A DNA stretch of 64,000 nucleotides, from contig NZ_VSEY01000035.1 in assembly GCF_008086045.1 (NCBI RefSeq), positions 89,070-153,069 on the forward strand. The letters are read 5' to 3'. The position numbers and the translations under genes are program-made. Below, piece by piece: positions 33,264 to 40,715 of this stretch. The notes below the pieces were generated by a model, which saw nothing but the letters and a program-made list of their open reading frames with translations, had not been told where the DNA came from and did no database searches. The first letter of the stretch is position 1. The number at the start of each line of letters is the position of its first letter. The stretch is from Nonomuraea sp. PA05. Lineage in GTDB: Bacteria > Actinomycetota > Actinomycetes > Streptosporangiales > Streptosporangiaceae.

Positions 33264-33351
33264 TGTGGTCCCCTAGCTCTCGGGCTTGACGCTGTGGTTC
33301 TAGCCGAGAGTGTGCACCGGGATGCATTGCATTGCAATGCAGTCGCGTGAA

Positions 33352-33537
33352 TTAGTCTTGATCGACTTGTTCGAGGGATGTAATGAAGTCCGCTAGCTGC
33401 TGCTCGGTGATCCTTCGAGACCGTCCGATCTTTATGCTGTGAAGTTGGCGGGTTCTGATCAGTTCATAGATCTTGTCCCGTCCTACACCGAGTAGTTCGG
33501 CTATCTCCTCGACCTTGTATGCCTTCAGGTGCGTCAC
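33352..33537 (-). CDS. xis: Excisionase-like MerR-type HTH protein
   Basis: A 61-residue DNA-binding protein. AYKVEEIAELLGVGRDKIYE, then LIRTRQLHSIKIGRSRRITE, is the HTH_17 (excisionase-type) winged helix. These proteins bend DNA at att sites and direct Int toward excision. GTG 33537 overlaps the upstream stop as GTGA, which fixes the start, although a GGGAGG site would also suit a CTG at 33528. Confidence 0.85.
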   Translation of the reverse strand: MTHLKAYKVEEIAELLGVGRDKIYELIRTRQLHSIKIGRSRRITEQQLADFITSLEQVDQD

Positions 33538-33860
33538 CTCCCTTCGTCGGTCCCCGTCTCCTCGTGGGGCCTGGCCTCCCTTCGGGGTGTTGACCGTTCG
33601 TCGCGTAGAGCGGCCTCGCGCTGGAGCCGGCGGGCGTGGTTCCACACACGGCGGCCGATCCGCAGGCGTAGGCCGGTGCCCTGGCAGCGCGGGCAGAAGC
33701 GCCAGCCACGGCCGAACAGGTAGGGGATCCGGCCGGTGCCGTGGCAGCGGCGGTGCTCCTTGAACGGGCGTGCGTAGCAGTTGCAGATGTAGCTGAGCGT
33801 GGTTAGGACGGTGATGGCTATGGCTGCGATAGCAGCGAGTGTGTCTAGGTTCAAAACCAC
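33534..33860 (-). CDS. Small membrane protein with DnaJ-type CxxCxGTG zinc motif
   Basis: A 108-residue protein. N-terminal membrane segment (TLAAIAAIAITVLTTLSYIC, ~7-26). Then two half-motifs, CHGTG and CPRCQGTGLRLR, resembling a DnaJ-type zinc-binding site, and a basic C-terminus. The type is common beside xis/tra genes in actinomycete elements; function unknown, possibly in intermycelial spread. GTG start with CAGGAGGT immediately upstream. Confidence 0.72.
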   Translation of the reverse strand: MVLNLDTLAAIAAIAITVLTTLSYICNCYARPFKEHRRCHGTGRIPYLFGRGWRFCPRCQGTGLRLRIGRRVWNHARRLQREAALRDERSTPRREARPHEETGTDEGR

Positions 33861-33883
33861 CTCCTGAGCGGGTTATCGGGGTT

Positions 33884-33986
33884 GCTAGCAGTTGGGCTGC
33901 TAGCTGCTAACTTCCTGGTCATCTGGCGTTCCGGGGTGCTAGCGGGGGTGCTAGCGATAGCAGGGTCGGCTGCTATCGCTAGCACC
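33884..33986. other. GCTAGC repeat cluster: candidate cis-acting transfer locus (clt)
   Basis: Five GCTAGC sites in 103 bp. Contents: an inverted repeat GCTAGCAG/CTGCTAGC (33884-33904); a perfect 12-bp tandem repeat GGGGTGCTAGCG (33933-33944 and 33945-33956); and a 17-bp perfect inverted repeat GGTGCTAGCGATAGCAG with its complement (33947-33963/33970-33986). It begins 13 bp past the translocase stop codon. In Streptomyces plasmids the TraB-binding clt repeats lie at the 3' side of traB, so this is a good candidate. It could instead be an origin or operator. Confidence 0.55.
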
Positions 33987-33999
33987 CTTGGCGAGAGGG

Positions 34000-36186
34000 C
34001 TAGGCGTCGGTTCGGGGGCTACGCTCCGCGATGGCCTTGGTGAGGCTGGCCCTGCGGATGCCTCGTCGGGTGACGGGCTTGCCGTTGACGCGGCGGCCGA
34101 TGTCGGTGACCTTCACGCCGTGGGGCTTGAGTGCGGTGGTGAGTTGTTCGGACTGCCAACCGCCGTATACCTCGGGCCGGAGTTCGGCCAGTCGCGTGCA
34201 CAGGGTTTCGTTCCACACCGCGTTCTCCGCATCCGGCCAGACGTGCGCCAGGTCGGCGAGCAGATCGTAGGTGGGTTCCTGCGGGCGAGGCTGAACATCC
34301 GGGGTAGGCATGGTGCCCGTCTTCACCCGCATGTCGATCGCACGGGCAATGATCTGTTTGGCCTGGTCGCCGTTGACCTCGAAGCCACGGCGGGCACCGG
34401 GCTTACCGACGCCGACGACCACGCCCCAGCCGGCATCCTCACCGGGCTCGAACACGGTCGCTCGGTAGCCCGCCTTGTACATGCCGGTACCGAGGATCAT
34501 GTCGTTGGCGACTTGATCGCGTACCGACAGGCACACCCGCGTGTTGACGTTGCGGGTGATGCCGGTCGGCAGGCTGTCCTTGTCCGGGATCTGCGTGTCC
34601 AGCAGCAGGATCACACCCAGCGCACGCCCGAGTTTGATCACCTTTTCGCACAGTTCACCGGCTTCCGCGCCGTAGTTCTTATGCTGGAACAGCTCCTGTA
34701 CTTCGTTGAGGAACACCACGAGCGGATGCAGCCCGGATCCCGAACGCGACGCCAACTCGGGAGTGACCTTGTTCTCTGGGGCCAGGCCCAGCGCGTGATA
34801 GTGGCTGATCTTCGCGGCGCGTTGCTGGCACTCGGTGTGGTACAGCCATTTGATCAGCGCGGCGGCACGGCCGATGGTGTCGTCATCCTGCCCGTTGCCG
34901 TACTCGGCGCAGACCGGTTCGACGGCCTTGAAGTCCGCGACGCCCTTGAACTCATACCCCCTGATCTCGGCGCGCGGGTCGAGGCTGGCGGCGAGCACCA
35001 GCAGGCGCAGCAGGAACGTCTTCCCTGATCCGGGCTGTCCGCCGATCAGCCAGTTCCGGAAGATCAGCATGGCGTTCACGGTCTCCATTCGGGGCGTGAT
35101 GAAGATCGGGAACGGCTTGAACACGTCCACGCTGCCACCCTTGAGCAGCGGCCACGGCGGTGTGTCCATCGTGCTGGCCGGTTGGTAGCCGACCCACAGC
35201 GCCAGCCGTCCAGGATGGCCCGTGGCGGCTTCTGGCCATACCTGGTCGAGCGGGAGCCGCATGCCCGAGGCCAGCTTGCCCCGTCGTGCCACCACGTCGG
35301 CGGCCTCCACCCCGAACGGGAGATCCACGATGGCCAGGTGCCCGGGGCCGTCGCGGTGGATCTCCTGCGGGAAGCTGATCGCGTGCTGGTCTCTGGCCAC
35401 GGCCTGATTGATCGCCGCAATGCCGGTGCTGAGCAGGGCCCGCCGTACCAACTCGGCGGTGAGCTTGCGGTAGCGCGGCCCCTGGCTCACGTGATCGGTG
35501 ATCGGCTTGTCTTCCGGACGCCCGAGGCGCGCCAGGATCGGCACCAGCGCCGCGAGCACCGCCAGCCGCGCCCACAGGGGAACCTGCACGTCCAGCGCCA
35601 GGACCACGGGCACGGCGGCACCGGTCAGCACGGCCAGCGTGAGCAGCATCGACCAGCGCCAGCGCGATTGTCGTTCCCGTTGCTTGTCCAGCTTGAGCCA
35701 GGTGGCAGGGTCGTTGCGGTCGGCGGCGGCCTGCCGCAACGCCCGGTTGCCCTCCTCCGCGCTGGCCCAGCGCAGCACGTGGGTGATGCCGGAGAAGAAC
35801 CCGATCGGTGCGTAGACCAGCGCCTTGGCCGCGTACTTGGGGAGGCGAACCACGTGGTAGCCGATCACGTACCCGGCATCCCTGATCCCCCAGGCGAACA
35901 TCGCGCGCCGACCGGCGGGCGTGCGCGTCCAGGGCGGCAGTATGGGGGCGCGCCCCCGACCGTCCTGAGACGGGTCGGGGAGCGCACCAGCGTCGTCGGG
36001 CGGATCAACCGGCGGCCCGATCACCGGTGGATCGTGGGAAACCGACTCTTGATCGAAGAACGCGTCCTCGTGCGCGTCCTGGTCGTCGTGATCGTGTGCG
36101 GCGGCGGTGCCGGCGTCCGGTGCGGGCTGCTCGCCGGCGTCTTCTGGTTCGTCCTTCCAGACGAACCCATCCAGCGGGGGCCGCAT
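34000..36186 (-). CDS. FtsK/SpoIIIE-type (TraB/TraSA-like) DNA translocase for conjugative transfer
   Basis: A 728-residue protein. Acidic, Pro-rich N-terminus (~1-90), membrane region ~110-225, ATPase ~300-600 and a C-terminal winged helix (LTTALKPHGVKVTDIGRRVN). Walker A is GGQPGSGKTFLLRLL (~384). The Walker B region reads PLVVFLNEVQELF, with Asn where Asp usually precedes Glu. TraB-type proteins form hexameric pores that pump double-stranded DNA into the recipient after binding clt repeats through the winged helix. Start ATG overlaps the upstream stop by one base. The repeat cluster 13 bp downstream may be its target. Confidence 0.9.
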   Translation of the reverse strand: MRPPLDGFVWKDEPEDAGEQPAPDAGTAAAHDHDDQDAHEDAFFDQESVSHDPPVIGPPVDPPDDAGALPDPSQDGRGRAPILPPWTRTPAGRRAMFAWGIRDAGYVIGYHVVRLPKYAAKALVYAPIGFFSGITHVLRWASAEEGNRALRQAAADRNDPATWLKLDKQRERQSRWRWSMLLTLAVLTGAAVPVVLALDVQVPLWARLAVLAALVPILARLGRPEDKPITDHVSQGPRYRKLTAELVRRALLSTGIAAINQAVARDQHAISFPQEIHRDGPGHLAIVDLPFGVEAADVVARRGKLASGMRLPLDQVWPEAATGHPGRLALWVGYQPASTMDTPPWPLLKGGSVDVFKPFPIFITPRMETVNAMLIFRNWLIGGQPGSGKTFLLRLLVLAASLDPRAEIRGYEFKGVADFKAVEPVCAEYGNGQDDDTIGRAAALIKWLYHTECQQRAAKISHYHALGLAPENKVTPELASRSGSGLHPLVVFLNEVQELFQHKNYGAEAGELCEKVIKLGRALGVILLLDTQIPDKDSLPTGITRNVNTRVCLSVRDQVANDMILGTGMYKAGYRATVFEPGEDAGWGVVVGVGKPGARRGFEVNGDQAKQIIARAIDMRVKTGTMPTPDVQPRPQEPTYDLLADLAHVWPDAENAVWNETLCTRLAELRPEVYGGWQSEQLTTALKPHGVKVTDIGRRVNGKPVTRRGIRRASLTKAIAERSPRTDA

Positions 36187-36530
36187 CAGGCGCGGCCGCC
36201 TTCCGGCCGTGGCGTGCGGGCCTGGTCGGCGAGTTCGTCACGTAGGTAGGCAAGGGCGTTCGGCTCGCCGTCGGCGTGCGCGTTGAGGGTGGCGTTGATG
36301 GCGGCGAGGTAGTTCGCGCGGCTGAGTCGCAGCGTGGTGACCTCGCGGCGGAGTCGGCGGGTCTCCTGCACGAGGGTGGGAATGTCGTGCAGGGCGGCGG
36401 TGACGTCCTGCCACAGATCGCTCAGCGCCGGGGTGGAGCGGGCAAAGGTGGCGATGAGCTGTTCGGCGGTGCGGTGTCGGTGGACGACCTCCTGAAGATC
36501 GGGTCCGGTGTACGGGTGGCGGTAGGGCAC
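36186..36530 (-). CDS. Coiled-coil-type small protein of the transfer operon
   Basis: A 114-residue, largely alpha-helical protein (VQETRRLRREVTTLRLSRAN, then YLAAINATLNAHADG). No family recognised. GTG start with GGAGAG about 10 bases upstream. One-base overlap with the translocase start points to coupled expression and a role in transfer. Confidence 0.72.
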   Translation of the reverse strand: MPYRHPYTGPDLQEVVHRHRTAEQLIATFARSTPALSDLWQDVTAALHDIPTLVQETRRLRREVTTLRLSRANYLAAINATLNAHADGEPNALAYLRDELADQARTPRPEGGRA

Positions 36531-36564
36531 TAGGGCATCACTCTCCTTCGGATCGGTGGGCAGG

Positions 36565-36753
36565 TCAGGAACCGGTGAGCCAGGACAGCAGGGCCCTGAT
36601 CGCGCGGTTGATGTCGGGGGCGAGCGCGGTAGCGGCCAGCAGGAAACCGAACACGATGCAGACCAGCGCCATCCACATCCGCAGCTTGAGGAATCGCAGG
36701 GCGACCAGCACCACGAGCGCCAGCAGCACGACCAGGGGAATCGAAACGTTCAT
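36565..36753 (-). CDS. Small two-helix membrane protein (spread-type)
   Basis: A 62-residue protein with two membrane segments (PLVVLLALVVLVALRFL and MALVCIVFGFLLAATALA). ATG 36753 has GGGAGG 11 bases upstream; ATG 36762 and GTG 36765 are closer alternatives. Comparable small hydrophobic Spd proteins enlarge pocks in Streptomyces conjugation; assigned by position only. Confidence 0.65.
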   Translation of the reverse strand: MNVSIPLVVLLALVVLVALRFLKLRMWMALVCIVFGFLLAATALAPDINRAIRALLSWLTGS

Positions 36754-36807
36754 CGGGGGCATCACCTCCCTTCCGCAGACGGGCGGGGGCGGCGGAGACG
36801 CGGGACG

Positions 36808-36936
36808 CTAGATCCCGTCGTGACGGGACTTGCGGCGACGCCAGCGGGCGCGGGCACGGCACTTGCGGCAGTTCTTGGCGCCGGACTCGACGGCAGCGCC
36901 ACAGGGGCACCCACGGTGGATCGGGAAAGTGCGCAG
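36808..36936 (-). CDS. Possible tiny zinc-ribbon protein without a standard start codon
   Basis: In this frame the sequence encodes GCPCGAAVESGAKNCRKCRA, then a basic tail ending KSRHDGI and TAG: a CxC...CxxC zinc-ribbon pattern. No ATG, GTG or TTG exists between the upstream in-frame stop and the motif; CTG 36936 is the best candidate. A GTG at 36946 with an AGGTAGG site is in a different frame. Either a non-standard start, a frameshift, or a decayed gene. Confidence 0.35.
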   Translation of the reverse strand: MRTFPIHRGCPCGAAVESGAKNCRKCRARARWRRRKSRHDGI

Positions 36937-36946
36937 CGTTGATCAC

Positions 36947-37183
36947 CTACCTACTTCTTGCTCTGTCGGAGTTGGACGAGGTGCCGGCGTTCTTGGGCCG
37001 ACGGGCGCGGCGGGCGTACAGGAGCACGCTGCGCGCCAGGTATTCAGCGGTGTTGAGGGGGCGGTCGCATGGGCTTTTGCGCTGGTCAGCGGTCCGAATT
37101 CCGCAGGCCAGCACCACGAGCAACCCCGCAATGATCAGCGCCACGATGAGCGCGAACACGATGATCATCAGCGGGATGTCCAC
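36947..37183 (-). CDS. Small membrane protein of the transfer operon
   Basis: A 78-residue protein with one N-terminal membrane segment (PLMIIVFALIVALIIAGLLV) and a basic tail (LYARRARRPKNAG). GTG start directly follows the upstream TGA, with AGGGG 5 bases before it. Spread-type by position; no specific family. Confidence 0.68.
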   Translation of the reverse strand: MDIPLMIIVFALIVALIIAGLLVVLACGIRTADQRKSPCDRPLNTAEYLARSVLLYARRARRPKNAGTSSNSDRARSR

Positions 37184-37549
37184 TCAAGCCCCTGAGGGCG
37201 GATCGGTGGACATGCTGTGCCGGTAGGAGTCGCGCGCGTCAGCGCGATCCATGGCCGTCTGCGTGATCAGGACGGCCTCATACGAGACCAGGCCGAAGTC
37301 CACGCAGGCGATGTGGTGTCCGTTCTTCGCCCTGATCGGCACGCCCAGCAGGGCGGCGATCCGTTCCACCTCGGCGAGCGCCTCGGCCTCGGTGAGGGCA
37401 TCGGTGTCGTAGCGAGGGTGTACCGACACCCGTACCGACCCGTACCGGGGCACGGGCAACTGCGGGTTCATGTCGAGGAAGTCCGCCATCCCCCGGAGAT
37501 CGGCGATGAGACGGCTTCGATGAGCCTCGGTGATGATGTCGTACGTCAT
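37184..37549 (-). CDS. Conserved-type small protein of the transfer operon
   Basis: A 121-residue soluble alpha/beta protein (LIADLRGMADFLDMNPQLPV, YGSVRVSVHPRYDTDALTEA and IACVDFGLVSYEAVLIT). Many actinomycete elements carry similar proteins near tra genes, but I cannot name the function. Stop codon abuts the next GTG. Confidence 0.7.
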   Translation of the reverse strand: MTYDIITEAHRSRLIADLRGMADFLDMNPQLPVPRYGSVRVSVHPRYDTDALTEAEALAEVERIAALLGVPIRAKNGHHIACVDFGLVSYEAVLITQTAMDRADARDSYRHSMSTDPPSGA

Positions 37550-37556
37550 GGGGCGA

Positions 37557-37772
37557 TCAGCTCCTTTCGAAGATCGGGATGAAGAGCGCAAGCGCGCCGG
37601 GGCAGTTCTCCAGGGCATCCGCCACCAGGTGCAGTGCGATGACTGTCAGCAGCAGCGCCGTGGCGGCGAACACACCGGAGATCAAGTCGTCCGCGCAGTT
37701 GTCCAGCAGCTCGGCCAAAGTGCGAAGGACCGCGATCAGTCGGGTGTGCTTCGCGCTCTCCGTGGCAGTCAC
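37557..37772 (-). CDS. Small membrane protein, first gene of the transfer operon
   Basis: A 71-residue protein: an amphipathic helix (HTRLIAVLRTLAELLDNCAD), then a membrane segment (ISGVFAATALLLTVIALHLV) and a short hydrophobic end. GTG start with GGAGG 9 bases upstream. It is the gene nearest the repeat-filled divergent promoter (37,809-37,921), so it is probably first in the minus-strand operon running to int. Confidence 0.68.
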   Translation of the reverse strand: MTATESAKHTRLIAVLRTLAELLDNCADDLISGVFAATALLLTVIALHLVADALENCPGALALFIPIFERS

Positions 37773-37808
37773 CGCTGATCACCTCCATCCATGCCCTGAC
37801 CTTGCCTG

Positions 37809-37905
37809 CTGTGTGCACTCAACTGTGTGCACTCGACTGCGTACACACAGGATGCACGCTCAACTGTGTGCGCGCAAGTGTGTATGCTCAAATTGACGCA
37901 CACAG
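37809..37905. promoter_or_regulatory. Operator array of tandem 13/14-bp repeats between tra operon and GntR gene
   Basis: Consecutive direct repeats: CTGTGTGCACTCAA (37809), CTGTGTGCACTCGA (37823), CTGCGTACACACAG (37837), GATGCACGCTCAA (37851), CTGTGTGCGCGCAA (37864) and GTGTGTATGCTCAA (37878), then an inverted copy (37893-37905). Rightward promoter: TTGACG (37893-37898), 17-base spacer, TACGGT (37916-37921). Leftward: TTGCGC (37877-37872), 17-base spacer, CATCCT (37854-37849). Both promoters are embedded in the repeats, so the adjacent GntR regulator most likely represses both. Confidence 0.75.
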
Positions 37906-37957
37906 TTGTGCGCGCTACGGTCAGGAGGGTAAGTACCAGCACGTGAAGGGGGTGCGA

Positions 37958-38812
37958 GTGGCCGCGAACGGCACAGAACACGCATCAACGCCGTCTCCGG
38001 CCGGCGGGCAGTCTGATCAGGAGCCGGCGAAGGTGCCGCTGTACGAGATCATCCGAGACGAACTCATCACCGACATCGAGCGGGGCAAGATCCCAGCGGG
38101 CGCTCTTCTGCCATCCATCCGAGACATGTCCGTGCGATGGACGGTGAGCACGACTACGGCCCGTCGCGTCCTATCGGAAATGGTCAACGCTGGATATGCG
38201 CACCCGGAGGGCACGCGAGGCCACACGGCGATCCGGCCTGGTACAGGAGAGGCGACCCGTGCTCCCGCTGGCCGGACGGACGCTTCCGTCCATTCGGGAT
38301 CGCACTCTGACGTGCGCAAGGGTGTGGCACCCGTTCTTCGCACTGCTCAGGTCGTGGCCGCGAAAGGGGTGGTGGACGCATCGCCGACCAACGTGGATGT
38401 ACGCAGCGAGCCCGCTCCGCCTGAGGCAGTCATGGCGTTGCAGCTTCCTGATCACACCATGCCTGTCGTTGTCCGACGGCGCGTGACTATGGACTCCGAA
38501 GGGGGGCCCATTCAGTACCGCGTCAGCTACCTCGCCCCGAACGTATCCTCAGAAAATCCGCCTCTGGCCTCTACAGATGTGATCGATGAACCGTGGCTTG
38601 ACGCGTTGACAACGCACACGGGACGCACGATCAAGGTCAGCGAAAGCTACATCTGCGCACGCCACCCCACAGACACGGAAGCGGCAATGCTTGCACTCCC
38701 TCTCGGGGCATGCGTGCTTGTGCGGGTTGATCGAGCCGTGGACGAAGACGGCCAACCGGCGGATTACACAATAACTGTTTGGCCTGGAGACACCACACGC
38801 ATCCAAAATTAA
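37958..38812 (+). CDS. GntR-family regulator with UTRA-like domain, candidate transfer repressor
   Basis: A 284-residue regulator. Winged helix ~22-90 (VPLYEIIRDELITDIERGKI, PSIRDMSVRWTVSTTTARRV); C-terminal UTRA-like effector domain ~150-284 (VVVRRRVTMDSEGGPIQYRV, then LPLGACVLVRVDRAVDEDG). The position, divergent from the tra operon, matches KorSA/TraR regulators of Streptomyces elements. GTG 37958 is chosen for AAGGGGG 5 bases upstream; 37943 and 37952 are in-frame alternatives. Confidence 0.85.
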   Translation: MAANGTEHASTPSPAGGQSDQEPAKVPLYEIIRDELITDIERGKIPAGALLPSIRDMSVRWTVSTTTARRVLSEMVNAGYAHPEGTRGHTAIRPGTGEATRAPAGRTDASVHSGSHSDVRKGVAPVLRTAQVVAAKGVVDASPTNVDVRSEPAPPEAVMALQLPDHTMPVVVRRRVTMDSEGGPIQYRVSYLAPNVSSENPPLASTDVIDEPWLDALTTHTGRTIKVSESYICARHPTDTEAAMLALPLGACVLVRVDRAVDEDGQPADYTITVWPGDTTRIQN

Positions 38813-38841
38813 GCCAGCTAAGCCGGATACACATCAGCCAA

Positions 38842-38877
38842 ACGGGCCACCCCTGCTCACGGGGGTGGCCCGTTTTT
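38842..38877 (+). terminator. Strong intrinsic terminator
   Basis: Stem ACGGGCCACCCC / GGGGTGGCCCGT with an 8-base loop, followed by TTTT. Ends the GntR transcript. It abuts the stop codon of the convergent 57-aa gene and can also work leftward. Confidence 0.88.
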
Positions 38878-39050
38878 CATTCAGTAGGTTCTGCGTCTCT
38901 CCATGTGAAACCTTCGGTTCCGGCTCGATGGCTACCTTGATGACCAAAGGGAAGTACACAAGTAACGGTGAAAGCCTCAAATGGATCCGGCCAGAGGCAT
39001 TCCTCTCCGCAGACGTCTCCTGACAGTTCCGCGTCGGGTTCGGCGGACAT
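38877..39050 (-). CDS. 57-residue Cys/His-rich protein
   Basis: Begins MSAEPDAELSGDVCGEECLW and continues to a TVTCVLPFGHQGSHR segment, giving a C-x3-C...C...H-x4-H arrangement that could bind zinc. GAGGGAG lies 8 bases before the ATG, a strong ribosome site. It starts 15 bp after the stop of the GntR gene at 39,066 and is surely co-transcribed with it. Its length is below common gene-finding cutoffs. Function unknown. Confidence 0.75.
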   Translation of the reverse strand: MSAEPDAELSGDVCGEECLWPDPFEAFTVTCVLPFGHQGSHRAGTEGFTWRDAEPTE

Positions 39051-39065
39051 CTTCAAGGCTCCCTC

Positions 39066-39830
39066 TTAGTGGATCGGCATTCGGTACCGGAAGTCGTACC
39101 GATCCGCCCTGAAGATTATTTTCGCGACCTCGACGGCCAGATCACCCGCCCAGAATGTTTGCCATATCTCGATGACCGGCACGCCAGGCGGGCACTTGAG
39201 CTGAACAATCTCGTGACGCTCGGGCATGCGTGCACGGAGGAATTCCTCCTCCATATCCACATGGCGGCCTATGGCGTCGAACCGGGGAACGATCCCCTTG
39301 CCTGCATGTGGCCCTTCGTGGGGAAGCTCGATTTCGGTGCCGGCGGTGATCGCCAGCGGCTCCCACGCGAGGCTCATCGAAACGGGTTCTCCGCCCATAC
39401 TGATGCGGTAGGAAGTCTCCGTGATCGGATCGCCCTCGTCTATCCCGAGGCGTTCCGCCACCTCGGCCGGCGCCTCTGTCCGTTCCGTTTCCCAATCGAC
39501 CTTGATATCAGTGCCGGACTTTTCGGCTTCACGTCGATATGCGGCGACATGATTGTTCGTCCGCTGGAACCGATCGGGAGCAACGCGGATCAAGGGGCGC
39601 TTCTGCGAGGAAACAAATGCGCCCTTGCCCCTGAGTGTGTAAATCGTCCCCTCGTTGCGCAGCTCCGTTAGCGCGCGGCGGGCGGTGATCGCAGAGCAGG
39701 CCCATGTCGCGCACAGGGCTCGCTCGCTGGGCACCTGCGCATCCGGCGGCAGCTCACCACTCTTGATCTTGGTTCGGAGATCTTCGGCGATGACCAGGTA
39801 CATGGGCTTGTACGTGTCGCGCTCCGTCAT
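39066..39830 (-). CDS. GntR-family regulator (HutC/UTRA type)
   Basis: A 254-residue regulator. wHTH ~8-75 (MYLVIAEDLRTKIKSGELPP, VPSERALCATWACSAITARR); UTRA domain ~95-250 (ITETSYRISMGGEPVSMSLA, PVIEIWQTFWAGDLAVEVAK). One of three GntR regulators in the element. Ligand and targets unknown; followed by the 57-residue Cys/His protein in the same operon. Confidence 0.87.
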   Translation of the reverse strand: MTERDTYKPMYLVIAEDLRTKIKSGELPPDAQVPSERALCATWACSAITARRALTELRNEGTIYTLRGKGAFVSSQKRPLIRVAPDRFQRTNNHVAAYRREAEKSGTDIKVDWETERTEAPAEVAERLGIDEGDPITETSYRISMGGEPVSMSLAWEPLAITAGTEIELPHEGPHAGKGIVPRFDAIGRHVDMEEEFLRARMPERHEIVQLKCPPGVPVIEIWQTFWAGDLAVEVAKIIFRADRYDFRYRMPIH

Positions 39831-39930
39831 GCCCTGAAGGATCTCACAGAACCACGTGCCAGCCTACGAAAACCATGCTTAGTATGTGCACATACGAGGT
39901 TCCTCTGACCCGGGAGGATGGTACGGACAG

Positions 39931-40206
39931 ATGCACCCACTAGGGCCAGACCGGCCAGCCGTGTGGGACTACACCCTCACCTATCAGCGAGGGGACAAGT
40001 TCGGGGGTGTAAGCGGACGCTGCTACTCCCGCAGGCTTGCCGGAGAGCGTGTGACAACAGCTCTCATGAGCTTGCCAAGTAGCACAAAAGGAACAATCGA
40101 TCAAAAGGGCGAGTGGGATTCTCGTACGCAAGATCGACCATTCATCCGCACATCAGCGATCATCGAAGACGGAGTACTCCGCTGGGTGGATCACCATGAC
40201 GAGTAG
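39931..40206 (+). CDS. Small protein of unknown function
   Basis: A 91-residue protein starting MHPLGPDRPAVWDYTLTYQR, with strand-rich N-terminus and segment VSGRCYSRRLAGERVTTALM. GTG 39886 is an in-frame alternative start; the ATG has GGGAGG about 12 bases upstream, and neither start is decisive. Divergent from the GntR gene and followed by another small gene, forming a cargo-type regulatory cluster. Confidence 0.55.
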   Translation: MHPLGPDRPAVWDYTLTYQRGDKFGGVSGRCYSRRLAGERVTTALMSLPSSTKGTIDQKGEWDSRTQDRPFIRTSAIIEDGVLRWVDHHDE

Positions 40207-40274
40207 AGGCAAGAGCATTTCTGGCACCCATTCGAGGCTACTCAGCCTCATAGAGAACTCGCCGGAGGCCCGTC

Positions 40275-40649
40275 ATGGGTAGCCAGGGCTTCTCTGACGC
40301 TGACTTCTCATGGTGGATGGACCGCAAAGTCCCTGTTACGCCCGACGACATTCAGCGCGCTCAACAGGAGGCGATCGACGACGGCGCCGACCCGACCGAA
40401 CTCAAGCGCCTGCTCATGGTGGCAGTGCTGGAAGCGGGCGGCACCGTCGAAGCGCTTGCCCAGCGGTGGACCGAGCGGAACCGGCTCAGGCTCGCTCTAG
40501 CCGAGTTCGGGACGGCGATACGGCGCAGAGAGACAGCGAAGCACACTGCGCCAATCGGATCGGAAGCGATGCTACGTGACTTGATCCGGCAGTATCCCGA
40601 CGTGGCCCGCTCTGTCCTCGGTGACGACGAATCAGAGGAGGCATCCTGA
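40275..40649 (+). CDS. Small helical protein of unknown function
   Basis: A 124-residue, mostly alpha-helical protein (DDIQRAQQEAIDDGADPTEL, LKRLLMVAVLEAGGTVEALA, then QRWTERNRLRLALAEFG). GGAGG lies 6 bases before the ATG. No family recognised. It follows the previous small gene by 68 bp in the same direction. Confidence 0.65.
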   Translation: MGSQGFSDADFSWWMDRKVPVTPDDIQRAQQEAIDDGADPTELKRLLMVAVLEAGGTVEALAQRWTERNRLRLALAEFGTAIRRRETAKHTAPIGSEAMLRDLIRQYPDVARSVLGDDESEEAS

Positions 40650-40715
40650 GGCGGCCCCACAGCCATGGTGCGTGGGGCGATCATGTGCCGCACATCGACG
40701 CTACAAGGAGGCGTG

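Noticed and set aside
33947..33986. Interpreting the 17-bp inverted repeat as a simple terminator of the translocase gene
   Set aside because: No T-tract, and it is part of a larger cluster of direct and inverted GCTAGC repeats, which fits a cis-acting transfer or replication site better; termination cannot be excluded.
36530..36946. GTG-started frame with a good ribosome site (138 codons)
   Set aside because: It runs across the small membrane gene at 36,565-36,753 with Arg/Pro-rich shadow composition; the zinc-ribbon frame is more protein-like.
40196..40282. A 28-codon ORF between two small genes
   Set aside because: Overlaps both neighbours and lacks a ribosome site or recognisable features.
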